This document shows, piece by piece, positions 20,785 to 29,166 of a DNA stretch of 58,277 nt. Position 1 is the first letter of the stretch. Each line of letters opens with the position of its first letter. The notes beneath the pieces are model-generated. The model made no database searches, was not told where the DNA came from, and worked only from the letters and a program-made list of their open reading frames with translations. Both the position numbers and the translations under genes were made by a program. This DNA is from CAZSAT01 sp964604675 (GTDB lineage: Bacteria; Myxococcota_A; UBA796; CAJQPC01), in NCBI GenBank assembly GCA_964604675.1, contig CAZSAT010000037.1:1-58277 (forward strand), in the 5' to 3' direction.

Positions 20785-22642
20785 CCCCACAGGAGGCGTC
20801 CTGACGGCTTCGGTCTCCGCCGGCGGCCACGTGCCGCGCCAGGGTCTGGCCGAGCTCCTCGCAGAGACCGTGCGCTCGCTGCCACGCCAGCACGTACGCG
20901 GTGACGTCGGCGTAGGCGGCGTAGCGACCGTGCGCCTCGGGAACCCACGCGGCGCGCGCATCCGGGGGGAAGGCCTCCGGTGCCCGGCTCCACATCTCGA
21001 GCCGCCACTCGAGCGCTTCGGCCTCCCGCGCCGGGCCGCGTGCCAGGACAGCCTCCAGGCGTTCGTCGGCCCGCTCCAGCCGTCCCGCACGGTAGAGCGC
21101 CACCCCGTAGTCCAGCTCCCGGCGCACGCTGCGGGGGCTGTCCTGCCAGGCCTGGCGCGCGTCGAGCAGCTCCGGGGGGTCGGACACCACGGCGGAGGCG
21201 ATCATCTCGGAGAAGACCTGCTCACGGACGCCAGCGTCGCCCTGATCGTCGATGCGCACCAGCCAGCCCATGCGCACGAGCCAGATGCCGTCGAGCTTGT
21301 GGTGCTCGACCAGCCGAGCGGGCCCCTCACCGTCCTCCAGTCGGAGCGCGATCGAGGTCCAGCCCTCCCCGAGCGCGGGAGGCGACGTGAGCACCTCGAA
21401 GGTGTCGGCGCCGAAGCGGGCAGCGAGGGTGGCGGCGTCGTAGGGGTCCTGCCGCCAGCTGTTGGACGCAAGCCGCGTGCGGCCTGCGAACACCACCTGG
21501 AGGCCGCTGGGCGTGGGGCTCCATGCGGGCAGGCCCTGCACCCGGAACCCGAAGTCCGGCTGGACCATGCGTTGCCCACCACGGGCCAGCGGGTCGGCGC
21601 TCGCCCCAGGCTCGGGCACCGCGACCAGCCCGTCGCGAAGCCTGGACGGGACCATCAGGGTGATGCCCTGCTCGTCGAGCACCAGCTCTTCCGAGGGGCC
21701 GAAGGACAGCGCCGTGACCCTGCCGAGGACCGGCCCCACGATCCCGGGAGCGAGGCCGAGGGCGAGGGCGATCAGCAGGTTGCGTCGGCGGGCGCCCGCC
21801 AGCTCCGCCACCGGCGACAGGCTCTCGGTGCGGACCGCGAGGGCGGCGAGCGCGCCCCCGACCAGGCCGAAGGCGTGCCCGGTGTGGGAGGCGTTCTCCA
21901 CGCCGAGCCCACCGATGAACAAGAAGGCCAGGATGGCGATGTTGCCGAAGGCGTAGGGCCCGCGGCGTCCCGGAGGCAGGAAGCCGGCAAAGCGGAAGCC
22001 GATCGCGAGCTGAGCGCCCAGCACGCCGTAGCCGGCCAGGGAGCTCCCCATCACCGGGAGCGGCTCGAGCAGCGCCACCGCGAGGCTGGCGAGCGACACC
22101 GACGCGGCGAGCACCACAGCGTAGCCGCCGGCTCCGAGCGCCCGCTCGACGCGGTAGCCGCAGTAGCCGAGCACCGCGAGGTTCGGGAGGAGGTGTTGCG
22201 GGCCCGCATGAGGGAGCTGCGAGGTCCAAGGCGACCACCAGGCGCCGTCCAGCAACAGAGGCGCGAAGCCGGTGATGCCGTGCTGGACCAGCCAGATGGC
22301 CGGCGCGGCCAGCAGCTCGGGCACCTCGCCGACCAGGCCTCCCCACACCGGCAGCACGAAGGCCTGCAGCCCGCCGACGACCGCCACGAGCAGCGTGACC
22401 AGGGTCGACAGCCACGGCCGGGAACCGGCGCGCAGCTGCTCGGCCAACCGAGCGAAGGGCGCATCGCGAGCCTCCGCGAGCTCGGGGATCTCCGCCAGCG
22501 GCACGAACCGATCGCCAGTCCAGGGGGCGTGGCGCAGCCGAGCGGTCAGCGGGAGCTGCCCGCGGCGGAGCTCATCGTCGAGATCGTCGAGATCGACGGG
22601 GGCGGTCTCGCCGAGGTACGACAGCTGCGCTGATGGGCCCAT
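20771..22642 (-). CDS. Rhomboid-family intramembrane protease with long C-terminal domain
   Basis: A 623-residue membrane protein. About 70 N-terminal cytoplasmic residues are followed by six or seven hydrophobic helices (about 75-315). Rhomboid landmarks are present: the HLLPN element of helix 2, the catalytic Ser in GSSLAGYGVLGA, and the catalytic His in HTGHAFGLVGGAL. The Ser motif departs slightly from the usual GASG. After the membrane part there is an extra soluble domain of about 300 residues, ending in a TPR-like helical segment, that ordinary rhomboids lack. It should cleave substrates within the membrane; targets are unknown. No other processing gene is adjacent. Confidence 0.82.
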   Translation of the reverse strand: MGPSAQLSYLGETAPVDLDDLDDELRRGQLPLTARLRHAPWTGDRFVPLAEIPELAEARDAPFARLAEQLRAGSRPWLSTLVTLLVAVVGGLQAFVLPVWGGLVGEVPELLAAPAIWLVQHGITGFAPLLLDGAWWSPWTSQLPHAGPQHLLPNLAVLGYCGYRVERALGAGGYAVVLAASVSLASLAVALLEPLPVMGSSLAGYGVLGAQLAIGFRFAGFLPPGRRGPYAFGNIAILAFLFIGGLGVENASHTGHAFGLVGGALAALAVRTESLSPVAELAGARRRNLLIALALGLAPGIVGPVLGRVTALSFGPSEELVLDEQGITLMVPSRLRDGLVAVPEPGASADPLARGGQRMVQPDFGFRVQGLPAWSPTPSGLQVVFAGRTRLASNSWRQDPYDAATLAARFGADTFEVLTSPPALGEGWTSIALRLEDGEGPARLVEHHKLDGIWLVRMGWLVRIDDQGDAGVREQVFSEMIASAVVSDPPELLDARQAWQDSPRSVRRELDYGVALYRAGRLERADERLEAVLARGPAREAEALEWRLEMWSRAPEAFPPDARAAWVPEAHGRYAAYADVTAYVLAWQRAHGLCEELGQTLARHVAAGGDRSRQDASCGVSAP

Positions 22643-22691
22643 GCGGGCACGCTACCCCGTGCAAGGATGGGGGAGTCATCAAGGTGTCGTC

Positions 22692-22898
22692 ATGGACGTG
22701 TCGCTGCTGGAACCCTACCTGCCGTACGCCATCGGCGTCGCCGTCATCGTGGTCGTCGTCAAGCTGCTCCGTTCGATCCTCTCCAAGGGCGTCGACGCGG
22801 AGTATACGGAGAAGCGCGACTGCCAGGCCTGCGGCTGGAAGGGCTCCGTGAGCCGCTACCACCGCACGTGTCCGGGCTGCGGCGCGCGCATGTCGTAG
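22692..22898 (+). CDS. Small membrane protein with zinc ribbon
   Basis: A 68-residue protein. A single N-terminal membrane helix (YAIGVAVIVVVVKLL, about 12-26) is followed by a basic/acidic linker and a compact CxxC...CxxC zinc ribbon (CQACGW and CPGCGARMS) at the C-terminus. Small proteins like this often act as membrane-tethered binding modules; there is no known family. AAGGTG lies five bases before the ATG. Only 10 bp separate it from the LETM1-like gene downstream, so the two are almost certainly co-transcribed and may work together. Confidence 0.7.
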   Translation: MDVSLLEPYLPYAIGVAVIVVVVKLLRSILSKGVDAEYTEKRDCQACGWKGSVSRYHRTCPGCGARMS

Positions 22899-22908
22899 CG
22901 AGGAAGTC

Positions 22909-23745
22909 ATGGACATCGAGAGGCTCCGAGCCGTCACGGCCCAGCTGGAGGCCCGAGGGATCGAGGTGGGCTCGCTGGCGGCCCTCGAGACCGAAGCCCA
23001 GGCGATCGAGCGCCCCCCGGGCCTGCTCGGCTCCCTCAAGGCCAAGGTGGCCGGCACCGTGTTGTCCCAGTGGAAGAACGTCCGAGGGGAGGTCGGCGAG
23101 ACCAGCGAGGCCTTCACCTTGCTCGCCCGGAGGGTCACGCGCAAGGAGCCCCTCGAGCCCGAAGAGGCCGACAAGATCAAGGCCCAGCTCCTGGACTTCG
23201 TGAAGGTGGTGCCCGCCGGGGTGTTCGCGGCCGCCAACGCGGCACTCCCGATCCCCGGCACGAGCGTCTTCACGCCGCTCTTGCTGAACAAGATGGGGCT
23301 GATGCCCTCGCGCTGGAAGGAGGCCCACCTGCTCCACGGCCTGCGCGAAGAAGCCGACCGCCTGCGCGCGGCCGGCCACGCCAGCCAGGCGGCCGAGCTC
23401 GACGCGCTGCGGGCCGAGGTGGAGGCCGACGCGGATGCGCGGGAGGAGGCCGCTCACAACGCGGGCCTGCTCACCCACTGGGACGCCAACGACAACGGCG
23501 TGTGGGACGAGGACGAGCGGGTCGCGTACCGCAAGGAGGTCGAGAAGCTCCGTGCGCGGCTCTTCGACGCCGGCGCCAAGAAGCGCTGGTTCCTCAGGCT
23601 CGGCACCGAGGTCTGGGGCCCGGTGCGACTGAGTGAGCTGGTGGACGAAGCCGGTGAGCTCGACGAAGAGCTGCTCGTGTGCTTCGACGGGTCGAGCGGC
23701 TGGGTCGACCTGCAGGACCTGGCCAGGGGGCGCTCACAGGTCTGA
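22909..23745 (+). CDS. LETM1-like protein with EF-hand and GYF_2-like domain
   Basis: A 278-residue protein. Residues about 70-140 (TRKEPLEPEEADKIKAQ... followed by an amphipathic/hydrophobic PIPGTSVFTPLLLNKMGLMPS) match the bacterial LETM1-like core. A helical, coiled-coil region follows. At 192-203 a canonical EF-hand loop appears (DANDNGVWDEDE: Asp1, Asn3, Asn5, Gly6, Glu12). The C-terminal about 50 residues (RLGTEVWGPVRLSELVDE ... GSSGWVDL) resemble a GYF_2 (DUF4339) domain. Mitochondrial LETM1 couples K+/H+ or Ca2+ transport with an EF-hand; whether this protein moves ions or only senses Ca2+ is unknown. It is paired with the small zinc-ribbon membrane protein just upstream. Confidence 0.72.
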   Translation: MDIERLRAVTAQLEARGIEVGSLAALETEAQAIERPPGLLGSLKAKVAGTVLSQWKNVRGEVGETSEAFTLLARRVTRKEPLEPEEADKIKAQLLDFVKVVPAGVFAAANAALPIPGTSVFTPLLLNKMGLMPSRWKEAHLLHGLREEADRLRAAGHASQAAELDALRAEVEADADAREEAAHNAGLLTHWDANDNGVWDEDERVAYRKEVEKLRARLFDAGAKKRWFLRLGTEVWGPVRLSELVDEAGELDEELLVCFDGSSGWVDLQDLARGRSQV

Positions 23746-23748
23746 CGG

Positions 23749-24810
23749 TCAGGGCAGCTCGAGGTGGAAGGCACCTTCCGCGAGCACACGTCCGTTGACC
23801 TGAAGCCGCACGCGATGGAGGCCTGGGTGGAAGCGACGGGTGCTCACCGGCTGGAGCTCGAAGCGCTTGCTCAGCGACAGGGGCCCGGCCGGATGCTCGC
23901 GGGTGGTCCACTTCCAGGTCTTGTCGGAGGTGCCACCGCGCGCGGTGACGAACGAGACCACCGCGTCGATGACCAGGGCTTGCGACCGCGGCAGGGTCGC
24001 CTCCAGCGAACACTGCACGACCCCTGGGAAGCGGACGTGGTCGGTGACTTCGAAGCGAAGCTCGCGGAGGTCCGGCTCCTCGAAGCCCTGCAGGGCCAGT
24101 GCGTCCTGGTGACCCAGCTTCACCAGGTGCCGCAGACCATGCCGCACGACCCAGCGGCGCTCCTCGGTGGGCCGCTCGAGCCAGCGGGCGGCTGTCGCGA
24201 CCGCCAACGCCGGATCGTCCTTCGCGAGGTCGCCGAGGTGGTTGGCGACCGAACGGGTCACATAGCGCTCCGGGTCGTCCACGAGGGCGTCGAGCACCGC
24301 GATCGCCGGGGCGTGCCGGAGCCGCCCGCCCCACGGCAGGCGGGGGCGCGTGCCCTCCGACGCCAGCCGTCGCACGTGCGGGTTCGGGTCCCTGACCCAA
24401 AGAGCGACCGCCTGCCAGGCCAGGTCCGGGTGCTCGCGCAGGAAGGGGCGCACGGCGAACTCGGCGCTGAAGCAGGCCGTGAGTCGACGGAGCGCGCGCA
24501 GCGACGCCTCGGGATGATCGACGCCGTGCCGTTCGACCACGCTCACCACGCACCACCAGTCGAAGCCGTGGTCGAGGTCGTCGGTGGTCTCGAGGGCAGG
24601 GGGCGCACCCGCCACGAGCTGCTGGGCCGCGCGAGGCCAGTGCGCGTCGAGCCGCTCCCGCAGCGCGTCGGCCACGTGAGCGACACGCGCCTTCAGCTCC
24701 AGCCCCGACAGCTCGACGCTGGCTCGCGCGACGAAGGCCTCGTCCAGACCGTAGGCCCGCGCGAGCCGGCGGCAGGCGTGCACGTCGATGGCGTCCTTGA
24801 ACGCGGCCAT
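23749..24810 (-). CDS. AlkC-like HEAT-repeat DNA alkylation repair protein
   Basis: A 353-residue protein. Tandem HEAT-like helices occupy about 40-250, including the strongly conserved VRRLASEGTRPRLPWGGRL of the AlkC/AlkD2 branch. A C-terminal beta-rich domain of about 90 residues ends in STRRFHPGLHRVRLQVNG, matching the Ig-like domain that AlkC fuses to its HEAT array. AlkC enzymes remove N3-methyladenine-type lesions. GGAG six bases before the ATG supports the start. It lies 31 bp downstream of sucB on the same strand, probably transcribed with it by readthrough rather than through a shared function. Confidence 0.85.
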   Translation of the reverse strand: MAAFKDAIDVHACRRLARAYGLDEAFVARASVELSGLELKARVAHVADALRERLDAHWPRAAQQLVAGAPPALETTDDLDHGFDWWCVVSVVERHGVDHPEASLRALRRLTACFSAEFAVRPFLREHPDLAWQAVALWVRDPNPHVRRLASEGTRPRLPWGGRLRHAPAIAVLDALVDDPERYVTRSVANHLGDLAKDDPALAVATAARWLERPTEERRWVVRHGLRHLVKLGHQDALALQGFEEPDLRELRFEVTDHVRFPGVVQCSLEATLPRSQALVIDAVVSFVTARGGTSDKTWKWTTREHPAGPLSLSKRFELQPVSTRRFHPGLHRVRLQVNGRVLAEGAFHLELP

Positions 24811-24841
24811 GGAGAGCTCCCGTGGGCGCCAGCGAAGCCCG

Positions 24842-25999
24842 TTACACCTCGAGGAGGATGCGCTCCGGGTTCTCGACCAGCTCCTTGATGCGGATGAGGA
24901 AGCTCACGGCCTGCCGCCCGTCGATGATGCGGTGGTCGTAGGACAAGGCGAGGTACATCATCGGACGCACGACCACCTGACCCCCGACCGCCACGGGCCG
25001 GTTCTGGATGGTGTGCATGCCGAGGATGCCGACCTGCGGCGCGTTCAGGATGGGCGTGGACAACAGGCTGCCGAACACACCACCGTTGGACACCGTGAAG
25101 GTTCCACCCCTGAAGTCGGCCAGCTTCAGCTCGCTGTCGCGCGCCTTTCGGGCGAGCTCGGCGATGCCCAGCTCCACCTGGGCGAAGGAGAGCTTGTCGG
25201 CGTCGCGCAGCACCGGCACCACCAGCCCACGCTCGGTGCTGACGGCCACGCCCACGTGGTAGTAGCGCTTGTAGATGAGGTCCGTGCCCCGGATCTCCGC
25301 GTTCACGGCGGGGTGGTCCTTCAGGGCATCGACCGCGGCCTTCACGAAGAAGCTCATGAAGCCGAGCTTCACGCCGTAGCGAGCGACGAACTGCTCCTGG
25401 TACCGCGCGCGGAGGGCCTTGATGCCCGAGAGGTCCACCTCGTTGAAGGTGGTCAGCATCGCTGCGGTCTGCTGGGCCTCCACGAGGCGCTTGGCGATGG
25501 TGCGGCGGAGCGGGCTCATCGGCACCACCTCCTCCAAGGCTTCGTCGGCCTCGGGGAAGTGCACGAAGGGAGCGGGACGCTCCGCCGCCGCCGCCACGTC
25601 CTTGGACAGCACCCGGCCCCCGCGACCCGAACCGGCCACCGCGTCGAGATCCACACCCGCTTCCCGCGCGGCCTGCCGTGCCGCGGGACCGGTCTTGGCA
25701 CCCCTCGAGTCCTGCGCTTCCGGCGGCGGCTCGGGCGCAGCGGGCTCGGCCACGGCCACGCTCGTGTCGATCCGGGCGAGCACCGAGCCGACCGAGATCT
25801 CGTCCCCATCATCACCGATGAGCTCGGTCACCTGGCCGGACACCGGCGAGGGCACCTCCATGGACGCCTTGTCGGAGTCGAGCTCGCAGATCGGCTGATC
25901 CCGGCGCACGAGGTCCCCGACCTTCACCAGGAAGGACGAGAGGTAGGCGGTGGTGACGGACTCCCCGAAGCTGGGGACCACGACGTCGGTGATGCTCAT
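24842..25999 (-). CDS. sucB: 2-oxoglutarate dehydrogenase E2 (dihydrolipoyl succinyltransferase)
   Basis: A 385-residue core enzyme of the TCA-cycle 2-oxoglutarate dehydrogenase complex, in the cytosol. A single lipoyl domain (about 1-76) has the lipoylated Lys44 in ELDSDKASMEV. An Ala/Pro-rich hinge is followed by a peripheral-subunit-binding domain (about 110-145) and the catalytic trimer-forming domain ending with the active-site SYDHRIIDGR. The ATG overlaps the sucA stop by 4 bp (ATGA). The E3 dihydrolipoyl dehydrogenase gene is not in the window. Confidence 0.95.
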   Translation of the reverse strand: MSITDVVVPSFGESVTTAYLSSFLVKVGDLVRRDQPICELDSDKASMEVPSPVSGQVTELIGDDGDEISVGSVLARIDTSVAVAEPAAPEPPPEAQDSRGAKTGPAARQAAREAGVDLDAVAGSGRGGRVLSKDVAAAAERPAPFVHFPEADEALEEVVPMSPLRRTIAKRLVEAQQTAAMLTTFNEVDLSGIKALRARYQEQFVARYGVKLGFMSFFVKAAVDALKDHPAVNAEIRGTDLIYKRYYHVGVAVSTERGLVVPVLRDADKLSFAQVELGIAELARKARDSELKLADFRGGTFTVSNGGVFGSLLSTPILNAPQVGILGMHTIQNRPVAVGGQVVVRPMMYLALSYDHRIIDGRQAVSFLIRIKELVENPERILLEV

Positions 26000-28779
26000 G
26001 CCAGGGCTTCCTCGATCAGCTGCTGCTGCTCACGAACGTGGACCTTGTGCGACCCGGTGGCGGGCGACGCGGCCGGCTTCCGGCCCACGTAGCGCGGCTG
26101 GCGGTCGGCGGGCAGCAGCTCGCGGAGCCAGTCGCAGTAGACGGGCCAGGCGCCCATGTTCCGCGGCTCTTCCTGCGCCCACACCACCTCGGCCCCCGGG
26201 TAGCGCTCGACCTCTTCGAGGATGCGGTCCGCCGGGTACGGGTAGAGCTCCTCGACGCGCACCAGCGCCACGTCGCTCACCCCCGCCTCCGCGCGGGCGG
26301 CGGACAGATCGTAGAAGACCTTGCCCGAGCAGAGCACGACCCGCCGCACCTCCGAGAGCTCGGCGCTGTCGGCGAGGACCCGGTGGAAGCGCCCCTCCGC
26401 GAGCGCGTCGAGGTCGGACACGCACGCCGGGTGACGCAGCAGGCTCTTCGGGCTCATCACGATCAGCGGCTTGCGCACCTTGCGCAGCACCTGCCGACGC
26501 AGGAGGTGGAAGAAGTTCGCCGGGGTGGTCGGGTAGACGACCTGCATGTTGTCTTCCGCGCACAGCATCAAGAAGCGCTCGAGCCGCGCCGAGGAGTGCT
26601 CCGGACCCTGCCCCTCGTAGCCGTGGGGGAGGAGCATCACGAGCCCCGTCATGCGGCCCCACTTCTGCTCGCTCGCCACGATGAAGTTGTCGATCATCAC
26701 CTGGGCGCCGTTGGCGAAGTCGCCGAACTGGGCCTCCCAGATCACCAGCGCATCGGGGTAGTCCAGCGAATAGCCGAACTCGAAGCCCAGCACACCGGCC
26801 TCCGAGAGCATCGAGTCGTAGACCCGAAAGGCCGCCTGTCCCTTGGCCAGGTTGTCGAGCGGGTAGTGCTCGTGGCCGGTCTCGACGTCCACGAGCTGGG
26901 CGTGGCGGTGGGCGAAGGTGCCCCGCTGCGAGTCCTGACCGGAGATCCGCACCCGAAAGCCGTGCACCAACAGGGTGGCGTAAGCCGCCTGCTCGGCCAC
27001 CGCCCAGTCGCACGGCCGCTGGCCGTCGGCCATCTCCAGCCGGCGCTTCAGGATGCGCTGGATGGTCCGGTGCCCGCGGAAGCCGCTCGGCAGCTCGTTC
27101 GCCGCGTGGAGGAGCTGACGAAGCTCGGCCCGGGGGTAGCTCGTGTCCACCCGCTTCTCGCTGCCGCTTGTCCAGTAGCGCCAGTTCTCCCGAAGCGGGT
27201 TCTGGCTGGGTGGGGGCGGTGGCGGCGCCTTGACGCCCACGTCCTGGAGCGCCGCATCCATGCGCTCGTGGGCCGCCTGGTAGCGGGCCTCGGCCTCGCC
27301 CGGACCGATCACACCGCCCTCCACCAGCTGGGCGGCGTAGCCCTTCCACGTGGGGTCCAAGGTCTTGATGGCGCGGACCATCGCGGGCTGGGTGATCGAG
27401 GGGTCGTCGCCTTCGTTGTGACCGTGCCGGCGGAAGCCGTAGAGGTCGATGACGACGTCCTCGCGGAAGGTCTGGCGCCACGCGAGCGCGATCTGCACGA
27501 CAGCGGCCACCGCCTCGGGGTCCTCGCCGTTCACGTGGAGGATGGGGATGGCCATCATGCGCGCCACGTCGGTGGCGTAGGGCGTGGAGCGGGAGTCGCG
27601 CGGGGCCGCCGTGAAGCCGATCTGGTTGTTGACGACAATGTGGATGGTGCCGCCGGTGCGGTAGCCGTGCAAGGCTCCCAGGTTCAGCACCTCGGCCACG
27701 GTGCCCTGCCCGGCAAAGGCTGCGTCGCCGTGCAGCACGACCGGCATGCAGCGACGGCTCGCGCCACGGCCCTCCCGGTCCTGCTTGGCGCGCACACGTC
27801 CCGCCACGACCGCGTTGACCGCCTCGAGGTGGGAGGGGTTGAAGGTGAGGGAGAGGTGGATCGGATCCCCGTTCACCGTGGTCGCGTCGTGGCTGAAGCC
27901 CAGGTGGTACTTCACGTCGCCCGAGCCCATCACCGTGTCGGGGTCCTCGTCCTGGAACTCCCCCAGGATCATGTGGGCCGGCTTCTCCAAGGTGTTCGCC
28001 AGGACGTTCAGCCGGCCCCGGTGCGCCATGCCGATCACGATCTCCCGGACGCCGGACGCAGCCGCCTGTTCGGCCAGCAGGTCCATGAGCGGGATCAGGC
28101 TGTCGACCCCCTCGAGCGAGAAGCGCTTGGTGCCCGGGAAGCGGGTGTGGAGGAAGCGCTCGAAGGCATCGGCGTCGATCAGCTTGTCGAGCACGCGGAG
28201 CTGCTGGTCGCGGTCGAGCGTCGGCCGGTCCTGCAGCGTCTCGAGCTGCTGCTGCACCCAGGCCTTCTGATCGAGGTCCTCGATGTTCATGAACTCGGCG
28301 CCGATGGAGCCACCGTAGGCGGAGCGCAGCCGGGCCAGGATGTGGCGGAGCGTGGTGACCTCCGGCACACCGTTCAAGGGCCGGCTCGTGACGGGGACGT
28401 CCATGTCGGCGTCGCCGAGACCGTAGTAGGGCAGGGTGAGCTCGGGATGTTCGGTGCGTTCGAGGCGCCCGAGCGGGTCGAGATCCGCCACCATGTGTCC
28501 GCGAACGCGCCAGGCATTGATCAGCTGAGCGACGTTGGTCTGCCGCTCGGCCACCTCCTGGACTTCCGATCCGCCGGGCTTGACGCCCACGGGGTTGAAG
28601 ATCGATCGGCGTCCCCAGACCGGCACCCGCCCTGGCGTCTGGCCATCGCTCGGACGTGGCAGCCCACGGAACACGGCGCGCCACTCGGGATCGACCGAGC
28701 CGGGATCCTCGAGGTAGCGGAGGTACGCTTGGTCGACGAAGGTGGCGTTGTCGCCGGTGAGCAGGCTCGCGAGATCCAA
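25996..28779 (-). CDS. sucA: 2-oxoglutarate dehydrogenase E1
   Basis: A 927-residue thiamine-diphosphate enzyme that decarboxylates 2-oxoglutarate and loads the lipoyl arm of SucB. Its length is close to E. coli SucA (933). Hallmarks are the N-terminal E2-binding segment (TFVDQAYLRYLEDP), GMAHRGRLNVL, the ThDP motif HGDAAFAGQGTVAE ... NNQIGFT and the C-terminal transketolase-like part with GYEGQGPEHSSAR. The TTG at 28779 is chosen as start because AAGGAG lies exactly five bases upstream and homology begins there; longer frames would run into cyaY. It is divergent from cyaY with a 58-bp gap and coupled to sucB. Confidence 0.94.
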   Translation of the reverse strand: MDLASLLTGDNATFVDQAYLRYLEDPGSVDPEWRAVFRGLPRPSDGQTPGRVPVWGRRSIFNPVGVKPGGSEVQEVAERQTNVAQLINAWRVRGHMVADLDPLGRLERTEHPELTLPYYGLGDADMDVPVTSRPLNGVPEVTTLRHILARLRSAYGGSIGAEFMNIEDLDQKAWVQQQLETLQDRPTLDRDQQLRVLDKLIDADAFERFLHTRFPGTKRFSLEGVDSLIPLMDLLAEQAAASGVREIVIGMAHRGRLNVLANTLEKPAHMILGEFQDEDPDTVMGSGDVKYHLGFSHDATTVNGDPIHLSLTFNPSHLEAVNAVVAGRVRAKQDREGRGASRRCMPVVLHGDAAFAGQGTVAEVLNLGALHGYRTGGTIHIVVNNQIGFTAAPRDSRSTPYATDVARMMAIPILHVNGEDPEAVAAVVQIALAWRQTFREDVVIDLYGFRRHGHNEGDDPSITQPAMVRAIKTLDPTWKGYAAQLVEGGVIGPGEAEARYQAAHERMDAALQDVGVKAPPPPPPSQNPLRENWRYWTSGSEKRVDTSYPRAELRQLLHAANELPSGFRGHRTIQRILKRRLEMADGQRPCDWAVAEQAAYATLLVHGFRVRISGQDSQRGTFAHRHAQLVDVETGHEHYPLDNLAKGQAAFRVYDSMLSEAGVLGFEFGYSLDYPDALVIWEAQFGDFANGAQVMIDNFIVASEQKWGRMTGLVMLLPHGYEGQGPEHSSARLERFLMLCAEDNMQVVYPTTPANFFHLLRRQVLRKVRKPLIVMSPKSLLRHPACVSDLDALAEGRFHRVLADSAELSEVRRVVLCSGKVFYDLSAARAEAGVSDVALVRVEELYPYPADRILEEVERYPGAEVVWAQEEPRNMGAWPVYCDWLRELLPADRQPRYVGRKPAASPATGSHKVHVREQQQLIEEALA

Positions 28780-28837
28780 GGTGTCTCCTTCTGGGGCCTC
28801 GCTAACCGGATAGCGCACACCCAGAAGGAGGCCGACG

Positions 28838-29161
28838 ATGGACGAACCCGCCTTTCGTCTGCTGGTCGACGAGACCTTGACCGCGCTCGCCGACCAGGTG
28901 GACGAGCTCGACCCCGACGAGATCGACAGCACCTTGTCCTATGGCGTGCTCAAGTGCCTCTTCGAGTCGAGCGGAAAGACCATCCTGTTGAGCCAGCAGG
29001 TCCCGCTTCGGGAGATCTGGCTCTCGGCGAATCGCAGTGCCTGGCACTTCGACCAGACCGACGGCACCTGGCTCGAGCGCGACACGCGGGAGCCGATGTT
29101 GCCCATCCTGTCGAAGCTGTTCACCGAGCACCTCGGTGAGCCGGTGAGCTTCGAGGGGTAG
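28838..29161 (+). CDS. cyaY: CyaY, bacterial frataxin
   Basis: A 107-residue iron-binding protein that regulates Fe-S cluster assembly at the IscS-IscU complex. It shows the acidic first helix (LADQVDELDPDEIDS), the core VPLREIWLSAN, the invariant Trp-containing HFDQTDGTWL and the closing MLPILSKLFTEHLG, all in the expected order; size matches E. coli CyaY (106). GAAGGAGG precedes the ATG. The gene is divergent from sucA and shares its 58-bp regulatory gap. No isc genes are in the window. Frataxin is best known from Proteobacteria and mitochondria, so its presence bears on the taxonomic placement. Confidence 0.92.
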   Translation: MDEPAFRLLVDETLTALADQVDELDPDEIDSTLSYGVLKCLFESSGKTILLSQQVPLREIWLSANRSAWHFDQTDGTWLERDTREPMLPILSKLFTEHLGEPVSFEG

Positions 29162-29166
29162 GCGAC

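Noticed and set aside
26038..29139. A 1033-codon plus-strand frame across sucA
   Set aside because: It is antisense to a textbook SucA and runs on into cyaY in another frame; composition is Arg/His/Val-rich as expected of shadows.
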